A DNA stretch of 64,000 bases from Bradyrhizobium sp. (GCF_027451485.1 NZ_DAIDJE010000208.1:62001-126000); one strand, 5' to 3'. Numbered from the stretch's first letter, positions 1 through 9,797 are shown. Made by a program: numbers and translations. Notes: a model not told the origin generated them from the sequence alone.

Positions 1-2
1 AG

Positions 3-1322
3 ACTGGCCTGACCAAATATGGCGAGGCTTTCGAGAAGACCGGCCCCAACATCGTTCGGGCCGACGAGCTCTACTACAACGCCATCACGCCGGCGATCGT
101 GGGCGCGATCAAGAGGATGGAAAAGATAAAGTCAGAGACCGACGGGCGCTTGGTCTCAACCGTCGCTGAGACGGACGACCGCATCGACGGCACCATCTCG
201 GCCCAGGAAATCGTTGCCGGCGCCGCCGTATTGTTTGGCTTGCTGATCGCCTTCCTCATCGCGCGCGGCATAATCCGGCCTCTTGCCGGGCTTACTTCAG
301 GTATGAAGGAGCTTGCCGCGGGCAATTTCGACGTGGTTTTGCCGGGACTGGATCGCAAGGACGAGCTCGGCGACATGGCGCATGCTGTTTCCGATTTCAA
401 GCTCAAGGCCGAGCAGAAGGCGCGCGACGAAGCCGAAGCCAAGATCAGGCAGGACGAGGTCGTTGCACGCCAGCGCAGGGAAGACATGCAAAAGCTCGCC
501 AATGGATTTGAGGAGGCTGTCGGCGCAATCGTCCACACGGTTTCGACCGCCTCGAGCGAGCTCGAAACTGCAGCCCGCACCATGACCTCGCAGGCAGAGC
601 ACGCCCAGGACCTCGCCACCAGGGTGGCCGGCGCTTCAGAGGAAGCATCCACCAATGTGCAATCCGTCGCCAGCGCCACGGAAGAGCTTTCCTCGTCGAT
701 CAGCGAGATCAGTCGGCAGGTGCAGGAATCCACGCGTATGGCCGGCGCCGCCGTCGATCAGGCTCACAATACGACCGCGCGGGTCAGTGAGCTTTCCAAA
801 GCCGCAACCCGTATCGGGGATGTCGTCGAGCTCATCAATACCATTGCCGGGCAGACCAACCTGCTCGCGCTCAACGCCACCATCGAAGCTGCCCGTGCCG
901 GCGAGGCGGGCCGCGGCTTTGCCGTGGTGGCGTCGGAAGTGAAGGCGCTGGCCGAACAGACGTCGAAGGCGACGGGCGAGATCAGCCAGCAGATCAGCGG
1001 CATCCAGAGCGCGACGGAGGATTCGGTCGGGGCTATCCGGGAAATCAGCGGCACGATCGAAAAGCTTTCCGAAATTTCCGCGACCATCGCGGCGGCCGTC
1101 GAAGAACAGGGAGCGGCGACCCAGGAGATCGCCCGCAACGTGCAGCAGGCGGCGACCGGCACGCAGCACGTCTCTGCCAACATTGCCGACGTCCAGCGCG
1201 GCGCCGCCGAAACCGGTTCCGCGTCTTCCCAGGTGCTGTCGGCGGCGCAGACGCTGTCGACGGACTCCGGCCGGCTCCGGTCCGAAGTCTCAAAATTCTT
1301 GGCGTCGGTGCGCGCCGCCTGA
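3..1322 (+). CDS. Methyl-accepting chemotaxis protein, 5' end cut off by the window
   Basis: Transmembrane chemoreceptor that controls CheA kinase. The reading frame is open to the window edge, so the N-terminus and most of the sensing region are missing. The visible part has the end of a periplasmic helical region, one membrane segment (encoded around 205-275), a HAMP domain starting IIRPLAGLT and a long coiled coil. The highly conserved signalling hairpin tip includes QTNLLALNATIEAARAGE, followed by EVKALAEQTSKAT. The C-terminus (FLASVRAA) has no CheR/CheB tethering pentapeptide. No chemotaxis gene is visible next to it, so it is probably an orphan receptor. The ligand cannot be inferred. 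The family call is secure. Confidence 0.95.
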   Translation, partial: TGLTKYGEAFEKTGPNIVRADELYYNAITPAIVGAIKRMEKIKSETDGRLVSTVAETDDRIDGTISAQEIVAGAAVLFGLLIAFLIARGIIRPLAGLTSGMKELAAGNFDVVLPGLDRKDELGDMAHAVSDFKLKAEQKARDEAEAKIRQDEVVARQRREDMQKLANGFEEAVGAIVHTVSTASSELETAARTMTSQAEHAQDLATRVAGASEEASTNVQSVASATEELSSSISEISRQVQESTRMAGAAVDQAHNTTARVSELSKAATRIGDVVELINTIAGQTNLLALNATIEAARAGEAGRGFAVVASEVKALAEQTSKATGEISQQISGIQSATEDSVGAIREISGTIEKLSEISATIAAAVEEQGAATQEIARNVQQAATGTQHVSANIADVQRGAAETGSASSQVLSAAQTLSTDSGRLRSEVSKFLASVRAA

Positions 1323-1481
1323 GGGCCGCGCGCAAGCGCAACTCGTACCCTTCCCGAGCGCCGCGCAGGCGACCGCGCGCGCTGGGCGCACGTGCTCCCG
1401 GATCTGCGTAGCGGCATCATATGCCGCAACGCTTCCAAGACACGAGAAAATGCGCTTGACAGCACCTACTCGCCCCGGCCG

Positions 1482-1536
1482 ATTTGCCCGTCGTGTTGAA
1501 ATGTCGCAGGCACATCGCTTGCGACGACGGGCAAAT
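1482..1536. repeat. Perfect 13-bp inverted repeat, 29-nt spacer
   Basis: Arms ATTTGCCCGTCGT (1482-1494) and its exact complement (1524-1536). There is no T-run after it, so it is not a standard terminator. Probably part of the repeat unit in this gap. Confidence 0.75.
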
Positions 1537-1790
1537 CACCTTTAGAAGCCCGCCCCGTCCCGCCCCAAACGAGGGGCGTTTCGCGATCGTCACGGACGTT
1601 GGGTGCGGGATGCGATGGACGCGATAGCGCAACAGACGAATGCGCTGTCGCGGACGGCAAAGCCATGTGGTCCTGACGCCTCGACGCTGGCGTCAAGCTG
1701 CCGATAATGCTCCGCATTGCGGCGGCGACGGTGACAAAAAAGCCCGATCGCCGGGGAGAGCGTGGAATAAGCCGTTAAAACCCTCGCGTG

Positions 1791-1890
1791 CGGGAATGCC
1801 GGCTTGCTCGGCGTAACCGTGGTGACTTGCTTGCGTGCTTTTTTCATTCGCACGCAAGGCTGCGGGTGCGCTTGGCATCCGGCATTCCCG
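1791..1890. repeat. Nested inverted repeats
   Basis: The outer arms CGGGAATGCCGG (1791-1802) and CCGGCATTCCCG (1879-1890) are perfect. Nested inside is a second perfect 9-bp hairpin, CTTGCGTGC (1830-1838) with GCACGCAAG (1850-1858), whose loop contains six T. Transcribed RNA could fold into a long branched hairpin. Likely part of a dispersed palindromic element. Confidence 0.75.
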
Positions 1891-2033
1891 CGCGCCCTCC
1901 GATCTTTAAGAGGAGCGCTGGTCTCCCTACAACTCGGGCGCACCGCGCCGCGGGAACGACAAGTTGCGTTGACGGCCCGCTTGCCCTGCGCCAAGCTTGC
2001 TCAAAATCAGAACCTTGATCCCGGAGGCGCGCC

Positions 2034-3371
2034 ATGCTCCGTGCGGAGGACAACCGGCTTCTCACCCAAAGCGATGCCGGTACGCCGATGGGGGACCTGC
2101 TCCGGCGTTTCTGGCTTCCGGTTCTGCTCTCGAAGGAATTGCCGGAAGCCGACGGGGCGCCAAAGAAGATCGTGGTGATGGGCGAGGAACTGCTCGCCTT
2201 CCGCGACTCCAGGGGCGTGGTCGGGGTGATCGATCAATATTGCCCGCATCGCGGCGCCAATCTCTGGCTCGGCCGGGTCGAGGAATGCGGCATCCGCTGC
2301 GTCTATCACGGCTGGAAGTTCGACACCGACGGAAGGTGCGTCGACATGCCGACCTCCTATCCCGACCTCAACGCCAAGGACCTGATCCGCATCAAGTCCT
2401 ATCCGGTGCGCGAATGGGGCGAGATGATCTGGGCCTATATGGGACCGGCGGACGAGGCGCCGGAGCTGCCCGCGCTGGAGATGGCGCTGGTGCCGGCCTC
2501 CCACCGCTTTGTCACCAAGAAATGGCAGGACTGCAACTGGGTGCAGGCGCTGGAAGGCTCGATCGATACCGCGCATTTCACCTTTGCGCATCTCGCGTTC
2601 GACAAGGACGAAGACGAGATCCTCGACATCAAGAAACATTTCATCAACCCGATCTCGCGCATGAACAGCGGCCACATGCGCTGGATCGCGGAAGACCCCC
2701 GGCCGGTCATCAAGATCAACCCGCATGAGGCCGGGCTGACCATTGCCGGCGGCCGCATCGCCGGCGACGACAATATCTACTGGCGGATCGCGCAATTCCT
2801 GATGCCGGCTCACACCTATGCGCCGAGCGCGATGCCCGGGGACAGCATCTTCGGCCAGAGTTTTGTGCCGGTGACCGACACCGGTTGCTGGATCTACACC
2901 TATGCCTGGAATCCGGATCGTCCACTGACTTCAGCCGAACGCGAGGCTTATTCGCATGGCCACGGCGTGATCGCCGAGGTCGACGAGAATTACGTGCCGC
3001 TTCGCAACAAGTCGAACGACTACCTGATCGATCGCAAGCTCCAGAAGACGAAGAGCTATACCGGCATCAAGGGCGTGTCCGAGCAGGACGCGGCGGTGCA
3101 GGACAGCCAGGGTCCGATCGCCGACCGCACGCGCGAACACCTCGGCCCCACCGACCTTGGCATCATGCATTTCCGCAAGCTGATCATGGAGAGCGCGCGT
3201 GCCCTCCAGCAAGGCACGGCGCCGCCGCACTTAAACCATCAGCAGCGCTATACCGTACGCTCCGGCGGCTGCGTGACGCACAAGGAAAAAGACCTGCCCG
3301 AAGTGATGGTCGAGCGCTTCGGCGATCCCAACGGCTATGTCGGACAGCAATACGTCGCCGCGGCGGAATGA
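2034..3371 (+). CDS. Rieske non-heme iron ring-hydroxylating oxygenase, alpha subunit
   Basis: Oxygenase component of the phthalate 4,5-dioxygenase-like class, expected to hydroxylate or demethylate an aromatic substrate with electrons from a separate reductase. The Rieske [2Fe-2S] ligands are Cys70-x-His72 and Cys89-x2-His92. The mononuclear iron site follows in EGSIDTAHFTFAHL, which contains His-x4-His. At 445 residues it fits the family. The start has GGAGG six bases upstream. The pirin gene begins 12 bases after the stop, so the two are probably one transcript. No reductase or ferredoxin gene is nearby. The substrate is unknown. Confidence 0.9.
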   Translation: MLRAEDNRLLTQSDAGTPMGDLLRRFWLPVLLSKELPEADGAPKKIVVMGEELLAFRDSRGVVGVIDQYCPHRGANLWLGRVEECGIRCVYHGWKFDTDGRCVDMPTSYPDLNAKDLIRIKSYPVREWGEMIWAYMGPADEAPELPALEMALVPASHRFVTKKWQDCNWVQALEGSIDTAHFTFAHLAFDKDEDEILDIKKHFINPISRMNSGHMRWIAEDPRPVIKINPHEAGLTIAGGRIAGDDNIYWRIAQFLMPAHTYAPSAMPGDSIFGQSFVPVTDTGCWIYTYAWNPDRPLTSAEREAYSHGHGVIAEVDENYVPLRNKSNDYLIDRKLQKTKSYTGIKGVSEQDAAVQDSQGPIADRTREHLGPTDLGIMHFRKLIMESARALQQGTAPPHLNHQQRYTVRSGGCVTHKEKDLPEVMVERFGDPNGYVGQQYVAAAE

Positions 3372-3383
3372 ACGGAGAAGAAA

Positions 3384-4301
3384 ATGAGCTGGCAACCCTC
3401 GAACGATCCGGTCCTCGGCGATCCCCTGTCCTGCGACGCGCTGGAGCTGGTCATCGTGCCGCGCACCCGCGACCTCGGCGATGGCTTTGCCGTCCGGCGC
3501 GCGCTGCCGCACGGAAAGCGGCAGATGGTCGGCCCGTTCATTTTCTTCGATCATTTTGGCCCGGTGCAGTTCCTGTCCGGCAAGGGTATGGACGTGCGTC
3601 CGCATCCGCACATCGGGCTTGCCACCGTCACATACCTGTTCGACGGGGCCATCATGCACCGCGACAGCGAGGGCAATATTCGTGAAATCCAGCCCGGCGC
3701 CATGAACCTGATGACGGCTGGCCGCGGCATCGCCCATTCCGAGCGTACGCCGGACCTTGAGCGCAAGAACGGACAAAAGATGCTGGGCTTGCAAAGCTGG
3801 ATCGCGCTTCCGGCAGGCAAAGAAGAGATCGCGCCGACCTTCCAGCATTATGCGGCTACCGATCTGCCGACGGTGACCGATCGGGGCATATCGGCAAGGA
3901 TCATCGCAGGGAGTTCGTTCGGTGCGACTTCGCCGGTCGCGATGGTCTCGCCCTGGTTCTATGTCGAGGTGACGGCCGACGCAGGCGTCAATGTGCCGCT
4001 CGATGCCGACCACGAAGAACGGGCGATCTATCTCGTGGATGGTGAGATCGAGATCGCGGGCGACCGTTACGAGGGGCCGCGTCTGCTGGTCTTCCGGCCC
4101 GGCGACCGCATCGCTGCCAAGGCCCTCAAACCCGCGCGGATGATGTTTCTCGGTGGAGATGCCCTCGAAGGTCCGCGTCATATCTGGTGGAATTTCGTTT
4201 CATCCAGTAAAGAGCGGATCGAGCAAGCCAAGCAGGACTGGAAGTCCGGCCGCTTTGCTCCCGTTCCCAACGAACACGAGTTCATTCCGCTGCCGGAGTG
4301 A
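3384..4301 (+). CDS. Pirin family protein
   Basis: Cupin-fold protein of 305 residues. The four iron ligands of pirins are all present: His74 and His76 in RPHPHIGL, and His118 and Glu120 in GRGIAHSERTP. Some bacterial pirins act as quercetin 2,3-dioxygenases, others regulate metabolic enzymes. Here it follows the Rieske oxygenase by 12 bases with its own GGAG site, so a role in the same aromatic or flavonoid pathway is a reasonable inference. The C-terminal pirin domain is complete. Enzymatic activity cannot be confirmed from sequence. Confidence 0.9.
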   Translation: MSWQPSNDPVLGDPLSCDALELVIVPRTRDLGDGFAVRRALPHGKRQMVGPFIFFDHFGPVQFLSGKGMDVRPHPHIGLATVTYLFDGAIMHRDSEGNIREIQPGAMNLMTAGRGIAHSERTPDLERKNGQKMLGLQSWIALPAGKEEIAPTFQHYAATDLPTVTDRGISARIIAGSSFGATSPVAMVSPWFYVEVTADAGVNVPLDADHEERAIYLVDGEIEIAGDRYEGPRLLVFRPGDRIAAKALKPARMMFLGGDALEGPRHIWWNFVSSSKERIEQAKQDWKSGRFAPVPNEHEFIPLPE

Positions 4302-4352
4302 GACCTTCTCCATCCTGACGCACCGGCGCGTCCTGTTTCGAAAGTGGATTTC

Positions 4353-5267
4353 ATGACCACCATGCTGGCGAGCGACTTGCCTCTTCCGCGGATCGGGCGC
4401 GGCAAGGTTCGCGATATCTACAGCGTCGGCGACGACCGCGTGCTGCTGTTGACCACCGACCGCATCTCCGCCTTCGATATCGTGATGGGCGAGACCATTC
4501 CGATGAAGGGCGCGGTGCTGACCCAAATCAGCGCCTGGTGGTTCAATCAGCTCGATGTCGTGGTGCCGCACCACATGATCACCGCGGACGCCGATGCGAT
4601 CGTTGGCGAGGTGCCCGAGCTGAAGGCGCATCGCGATGCATTGGTGGGCCGCGCGATGCTCTGCAAGCGCACCAAGGTGTTTCCGATCGAATGCGTGATC
4701 CGCGGCTATCTTTCCGGCTCGGCCTGGAAGGAGTACGCCGCTTCCGGCACGCTGGCTGGCGAGAAACTTCCATCCGGCCTTCTGGAAAGCGGCAAGCTCG
4801 AACCCGCGATCTTCAGCCCCGCCACCAAGGCCGAGAGCGGCCACGACGAGAACATCACAATCACCCGGATGCGCGAGATCGTCGGCGATGACGTGGCGCG
4901 CCAGCTTGAAAGCATGACGCGCGCGGTGTACGCGCGCGGCGAAAAGATCAGTCGCGAGCACGGCATCATCATCGCCGATACGAAATTCGAATTCGGCCGC
5001 GACGCGGATGGCCGCATCATCCTGATCGACGAGGTAATGACGCCGGACAGCTCGCGGTTCTGGGCTGCCGACATTTATCAAGCGGGCCGGCCGCAGCCGA
5101 GTTTCGACAAGCAGCCGCTGCGCGACTATCTCGATGGCGAGCGCCGCGCCGGCCGCTGGAATGGCGAAGCGCCGCCGCCGCCCTTGCCGGCCGATGTCGT
5201 CGATGCCACGAGCAAGCGTTATCTCGAAGCCTATCGCCGCGTCACCGGACACGATCTCAAATTATAA
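4353..5267 (+). CDS. purC: Phosphoribosylaminoimidazole-succinocarboxamide synthase
   Basis: SAICAR synthetase, the ATP-dependent step joining aspartate to CAIR in purine synthesis. The N-terminal signature GRGKVRDIYSVGDDRVLL and the DRISAFDIVM motif are typical. At about 304 residues this is the longer, yeast Ade1-like form rather than the roughly 240-residue E. coli form. Alternative in-frame starts exist at GTG 4344 and ATG 4362; ATG 4353 gives the usual MTTML start. Alphaproteobacteria often carry a second, short purC elsewhere, so this may be one of two. The SulP transporter starts 20 bases downstream. Confidence 0.9.
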   Translation: MTTMLASDLPLPRIGRGKVRDIYSVGDDRVLLLTTDRISAFDIVMGETIPMKGAVLTQISAWWFNQLDVVVPHHMITADADAIVGEVPELKAHRDALVGRAMLCKRTKVFPIECVIRGYLSGSAWKEYAASGTLAGEKLPSGLLESGKLEPAIFSPATKAESGHDENITITRMREIVGDDVARQLESMTRAVYARGEKISREHGIIIADTKFEFGRDADGRIILIDEVMTPDSSRFWAADIYQAGRPQPSFDKQPLRDYLDGERRAGRWNGEAPPPPLPADVVDATSKRYLEAYRRVTGHDLKL

Positions 5268-5287
5268 CGCCCGGGGAAAAGGGGCGC

Positions 5288-7492
5288 GTGAGCATTCAGT
5301 CAATCAATGCCCTGCCGAGGCTGTCGCCGCGCGGGATGCTCAAGGATATTCTCGGCGGCAGCGCCGCCAGCGTGCTGACCGTCACCTTCGGACTGTCCTA
5401 TGCGCTTTTGATTTTTGGCGGGCCTCTGTCGCCGTACCTGTCCTACGGCGTCGCCGCAACGTTCATTTCCTCCGCGATCCTTGCCGCCGTGGTCGCACTG
5501 GGGAGTTCGCTGCCCTTCGCTGTTGCAGGACCCGACAGCTCCACCGCGGCCATGACCGGCATTCTCGCCTCTTCCATGGTGGAACGCATTGTCGCCGCCG
5601 ACCCATCCGCGCCCCTGCTTGCACCCGTCCTGATCACGCTGGCGGTGACGACAGTGATCACGGGGGCCGTGCTGTGCGGCTTCGGCATGACGCGCATGGG
5701 CCGCGCGATCCGTTACGTGCCTTATCCGGTGGTCGGCGGCTTTCTTGGTGCAACCGGGTTCCTGATCCTTCTAGGCGCGGTCCGCGTCATTACCGGCCAG
5801 CGCCTGCAATTGGCAACGCTGGGCCAGTTCCAGGACATACTCACTTTGTTCAAGCTTGCCGCCGCCTGCATCATGGCACTGGTGCTTTATATGACCTGGC
5901 ACCGCTCCCGCTCGTCATTCGGACTGCCTGCCATTCTCATCGGCGGCGTTATCGCGGCGCATATTCTGTTCTGGCTGGCAGGCATTTCGCTCGCCGACGC
6001 GCAATCTGCCGGCTGGACCTTTCAGCCGCCGCCCCGCATCAGCTTCATGCTGCCCTGGAGCAGCGACGCTCTCCGACACTATCCCTGGCCGATGCTGGCC
6101 GATCTTTCCGGCAATCTGGTCGCCGTCATCTTCGTGACCGCCTCGTCCACGCTGTTCAACACCACGGGTATCGAAGTCGCGACGAACCGCGAGGCCAATC
6201 TGGAGCGGGAGCTCAATATCACAGGCCTTGCCAACATGCTCAACGGCGCCTTCGGCGGCTATCCCGGCTGCATCTCGATCAGCCGGTCGGTGCTCAACTT
6301 CAATTCCGGCGGCACCGGCCCCCTCTCAGGGCTGACGGTTGCGGTGATTTCGCTTTTGATGCTGGCCTTTGCGCCCACCCTGCTCGGCTACATGCCGAAA
6401 TTCGTGCTCGGCGGCCTCTTGATCTATCTCGGCGCAGACGCGCTCCACAAATGGATCGTGCAGTCGCGGCGGCGGCTTTCCGTCACCGAATATCTGTCGC
6501 TGCTCGCCATCATCGTCATCATCGTGCAATGGGGGTTCATTGCCGGCATACTGATCGGCGTCGTCATCGGTTGCGCGACCTTCGCCCTCAGCGCCTCGCG
6601 CATCGACTCCATCAAATTTTCCTTCGACGGATCGGAGTATCGCAGTTCGCTCGACCGCTCCCGCGAGCAGCTCGCGGTGCTCGCCGCCCATGGCGGCAGC
6701 ATCCAGGGCCTGAACCTGCAGAGCTATCTGTTCTTCGGCTCCGCCAATCGCCTCTATCAGCACGTCAAGGCGCTGCTGGCGCGCCATCCGGAGTGCCGCT
6801 TTCTGGTGTTCGACTTCAAGCTGGTGACCGGCATCGACTCGTCGGCAGCGTACAGCTTTGCCCAGATCAAGCGCGTAGCACAGGACCGCGGCATCCGCCT
6901 GGTGCTGGTGAACATGCAGGCAGCCGCGGAAAAGGCGCTTCGCTCAAGCGAGTTCATTTCCGGCGAAGTCAGCATCATGCCGGAGCTCGATCATGCCCTG
7001 GAGTGGTGCGAAAACGAGATCATCGCCCAGCACGAGGGTCACGGCGGCGAGGAAGCCTCATTGCGGGACTGGTTCACCCGTATCCTCGGCACCGAGAAAG
7101 ATGCGGCGGAATTGATGCATCGCTGCGAGCGGCTGGAGGTTCGCGCCGGAGACATCATCGTACGCGCCGGCGATGCCGCCGATTCCATGCATTTCATCCT
7201 CGATGGGCGCGTCGGCGTGATGATCCCGACCGGCGATGGGGGGCTGACGCGGGTGCGAAGCCTCGGCCGCTATACGACCATCGGCGAGATGGGCCTCGTG
7301 GCGGGTGCGCCGCGCAATGCCACCATCCAGGCCGAGATCGCCAGCGTTCTCTATGTCCTCAGCCGCCGACAATTCGAGGCGATCAAGACGGAAAGTCCGC
7401 TGCTCAGTCAGAAACTGCTGACGTTTTTTGTGCTAGTCATGGCCGAGCGACTGACCTTTGCCAACCGCCTGATCGGTGTGCTCCGGCGGTAG
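5288..7492 (+). CDS. SulP family anion transporter with STAS and cyclic-nucleotide-binding domains
   Basis: Inner-membrane anion permease (sulfate, bicarbonate or a dicarboxylate) of 734 residues. Residues about 20-430 form the multi-helix SulP core. A STAS domain follows, with the segment VFDFKLVTGIDSSAAYS at about 500-520. The last 120 residues are a cNMP-binding domain, with the phosphate-cassette-like stretch TIGEMGLVAGAPRNATI. The C-terminal sensor suggests gating by cAMP, cGMP or a similar ligand, or merely a structural role. The start is GTG with GGGGAAAAGGGG upstream. It lies 20 bases after purC and may be cotranscribed. The substrate is unresolved. Confidence 0.9.
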   Translation: MSIQSINALPRLSPRGMLKDILGGSAASVLTVTFGLSYALLIFGGPLSPYLSYGVAATFISSAILAAVVALGSSLPFAVAGPDSSTAAMTGILASSMVERIVAADPSAPLLAPVLITLAVTTVITGAVLCGFGMTRMGRAIRYVPYPVVGGFLGATGFLILLGAVRVITGQRLQLATLGQFQDILTLFKLAAACIMALVLYMTWHRSRSSFGLPAILIGGVIAAHILFWLAGISLADAQSAGWTFQPPPRISFMLPWSSDALRHYPWPMLADLSGNLVAVIFVTASSTLFNTTGIEVATNREANLERELNITGLANMLNGAFGGYPGCISISRSVLNFNSGGTGPLSGLTVAVISLLMLAFAPTLLGYMPKFVLGGLLIYLGADALHKWIVQSRRRLSVTEYLSLLAIIVIIVQWGFIAGILIGVVIGCATFALSASRIDSIKFSFDGSEYRSSLDRSREQLAVLAAHGGSIQGLNLQSYLFFGSANRLYQHVKALLARHPECRFLVFDFKLVTGIDSSAAYSFAQIKRVAQDRGIRLVLVNMQAAAEKALRSSEFISGEVSIMPELDHALEWCENEIIAQHEGHGGEEASLRDWFTRILGTEKDAAELMHRCERLEVRAGDIIVRAGDAADSMHFILDGRVGVMIPTGDGGLTRVRSLGRYTTIGEMGLVAGAPRNATIQAEIASVLYVLSRRQFEAIKTESPLLSQKLLTFFVLVMAERLTFANRLIGVLRR

Positions 7493-7601
7493 ATGCGAGG
7501 TCGTGACAGCAATGCCATTGCGGCATGTTGAGCAGGTTATCACGACGGCCTATGATCGCGTCCGCATCCGCGGTCGCCCGTTTAGGCAAAGGAGCGCAAT
7601 C

Positions 7602-9189
7602 ATGCGTGAATGCTGCTTGGTGCCACACTTGCCGCCACGGCGGCGCTCACTGCCGGCTTCCCCGCTCTCGCGCAGGACGCGAACGATCAAAAGCTCGGCA
7701 AGGTGCACTTTGCCACAACCTGCAACGAGGTTGCGCAGCGGCGGTTCGACCGCGCGATGCGCTATCAGCATTCGTTCTGGTATGCCCAGTCGAAGGAGAT
7801 TTACGAGGGGGCCCTCAAGGCCGATCCCACCTGCGCCATCGCTTATTGGGGCATTGCGCTGTCGCTGCTCGGCAATCCCCACGGCGCCATCCCCGCCCCC
7901 AATCTTCCGCTCGGGCTGGTCGCCATCCAGAAGGCCGAAGAGACCGGGGCCAGGAGCGAGCGCGAGCACGACTATATCGATGCGCTCTCGGTTATGTATG
8001 TCGACTGCGACAAGATCCCGCAGCAGGCGCGCGTGCAGGCCTATCTGAAGAAGATGGAAGCGCTCGCCGCGAAATATCCCGACGACGACGAAGCGCAGAT
8101 ATTCTACGCCATCACGCTGAACGTGGCGGCCTCTCCGGCCGACAAGACCTACGCCAACCAGCTCAAGGGCGCAGCCATCCTGGGAGCCGATCTGGCAGCG
8201 CCAGCCGCAGCATCCCGGCATCGCCCATTATTTGATCCATCTCTATGACTATCCGGCGCTCGCGGCCAAGGGCCTGCCGGCGGCGCTGCGGTATGCCAAG
8301 ATTGCGCCCAAAGCACCGCACGCCCAGCACATGCCGTCGCACATTTTCACCCGCGTCGGTTATTGGAAGGAATCGATCGCGGCCAATCTCGCTTCGGTGG
8401 AAGCCGCCAGGCCGCCGGGGAAACCGGCGAGCAGCTGCATGGCCGGGACTATCTCGTCTACGCGTATCTGCAACTCGCGCAGGACGAAAAGGCGCAGCAT
8501 GTCATCGACGCCATCGAAGCAGTCACGCCCGATCCGGATTCGTTCGGCGGCGCGTTTTCGCGCGCCGCGGCACCGGCCCGTTATGTGGTCGAACGCGGCG
8601 ACTGGCGCGGGGCGGCCAGGCTTGACGTCGTTCAGAACAAGTTTCCACAGGTGATGGCGATTTCTCATTTCGCCCGCGCGCTCGGCGCGGCACGCTCAGG
8701 CGATGTCGCAGCGGCGCGAGCCGACCTCGCCAAACTCGTCGAAATTCGCGATCGCTTGCGCGAGGCGAAGAACGACTATTGGGCGACACAGGCGGATATC
8801 GAACAGCAGATCACGGACGCCTGGATGCTACGCCGAAGGCAGGCAGATACGACGATGCGCTGAAAGCGATGGCTGCGGCCGCAGACGCCGAAGACAAGAC
8901 CGAAAAAGCGCCGGTCACGCCCGGCCCACTCGCGCCGGCCCGCGAACTTTACGGCTTCATTCTGCTCGACCGCGGCATGGCCAAGGAGGCGCTGGTAGAG
9001 TTCGAGGCAACGAAAGCCAAGGAGCCAAACCGCTTCAACGGCTATGCCGGCGCGGCGCAGGCGGCCCAGGCGCTCGGCGACACCACCACGGCCAAGGCGA
9101 ATTACAAGAAGCTGCTGGCCCTCGCCGCCAACTCCGATTCAGCGCGGCCGGTACTCGCCGTGGCGCGAACCTTTGTCGCGAGCAACTAG
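7602..9189 (+). pseudogene. TPR-repeat protein, broken by several frameshifts
   Basis: One gene for an exported tetratricopeptide-repeat protein is spread over three frames. It begins with a signal peptide (MLLGATLAATAALTAGFPALAQ, readable from 7610; the ATG at 7602 with AAGGAG upstream is out of frame). The first break is an extra G in the GGG run at 8182-8184. The second is a missing G near 8410. The third is an indel around 8825-8850. Joining the frames gives about 525 residues with helical-repeat segments such as ALRYAKIAPKAPHAQHMPSH and a normal C-terminus ending at 9189. It is either a genuinely decayed gene or a patch of poor sequence. No intact copy is seen in the window. Confidence 0.8.
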
Positions 9190-9190
9190 G

Positions 9191-9771
9191 ATGCCGAGGA
9201 ACCGAAGCGCTGCCATTGCCGTGGTGCTGGGCCTGGCGCTCGGAGCCTCCTTTGGCCTGTCGGCGTTCTTCGCCTGGCCGATGCGCCTTCAAAGCCAGGC
9301 ACTGACGGCGCCCAACCATCCGAAATTTGCCGAGGCGAAATGGCCATTCCCCACCGACGAGTGGGGTGAAGGCAAGGCCTTCCGCTGCGCGGCGGCCGAT
9401 TGCGGCGTCGAGGTCAATGTCTACATCCGGCCCAAGATCGGCTTCTGCAATTGCCTGACCGGCGTCTCCGATGACAACGAACTCGATTGGCTCAGTGACT
9501 TCAATTTGATGGGCGGCAAGCCGGCGGTGCTGGGCGCAGGCCATGAGATCAAGGTCGCCTGGATGAAGGGCCGCAGCCGCGCCTATACGGTGAGCGAGCC
9601 CTACCATGCCCCCAGCTCGTGCTCGCCATCGCCTTCAATGACCATTGCGATGCGATTGTGGCGACCGCGACAGTGGCACACGATGCGCCGAAAGAACTTG
9701 AGCCCAGCGTCATCGCCTTCCTCAACAGCGAGGTCGTCGTGCACTGGGCCGAAGTGACGTTAGGTCTCTAG
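9191..9771 (+). pseudogene. Small membrane-anchored hypothetical protein, frameshifted
   Basis: Starts one base after the TPR gene. It encodes an N-terminal membrane segment or signal anchor (AAIAVVLGLALGASFGLSAF), then a soluble part with several cysteines (FRCAAADCGVEV, FCNCLTGV). The frame breaks in the C-run at 9609-9613. Adding one C lets it read on as HAPQLVLAIAFNDHCDAIV and end at 9769-9771, giving about 193 residues. I do not recognise the family. Coupling to the TPR gene suggests the two worked together, and both are damaged. Confidence 0.7.
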
Positions 9772-9797
9772 ACTCGATGATCTGGCGACTGGTCGCG

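Larger units (their letters stand above)
1323..2033. other. 711-bp intergenic region rich in palindromes
   Basis: No credible gene. Open frames exist on both strands, but they overlap each other and lack ribosome sites. The stretch from about 1440 to 1920 resembles a dispersed non-coding repeat that I recall as common in Bradyrhizobium genomes and often mis-annotated as small hypothetical proteins; this is from memory. Two clear inverted repeats lie inside it and are listed separately. The last 30 bases carry the GGAGG ribosome site of the Rieske oxygenase gene at 2023-2027. Confidence 0.6.

Noticed and set aside
1466..1994. Small overlapping open frames on the minus strand
   Set aside because: They overlap each other, cross palindromes and look like translated repeat DNA.
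5134..7506. 790-codon open frame on the plus strand in another frame
   Set aside because: Arg/His-rich composition and complete overlap with the SulP gene mark it as a shadow.
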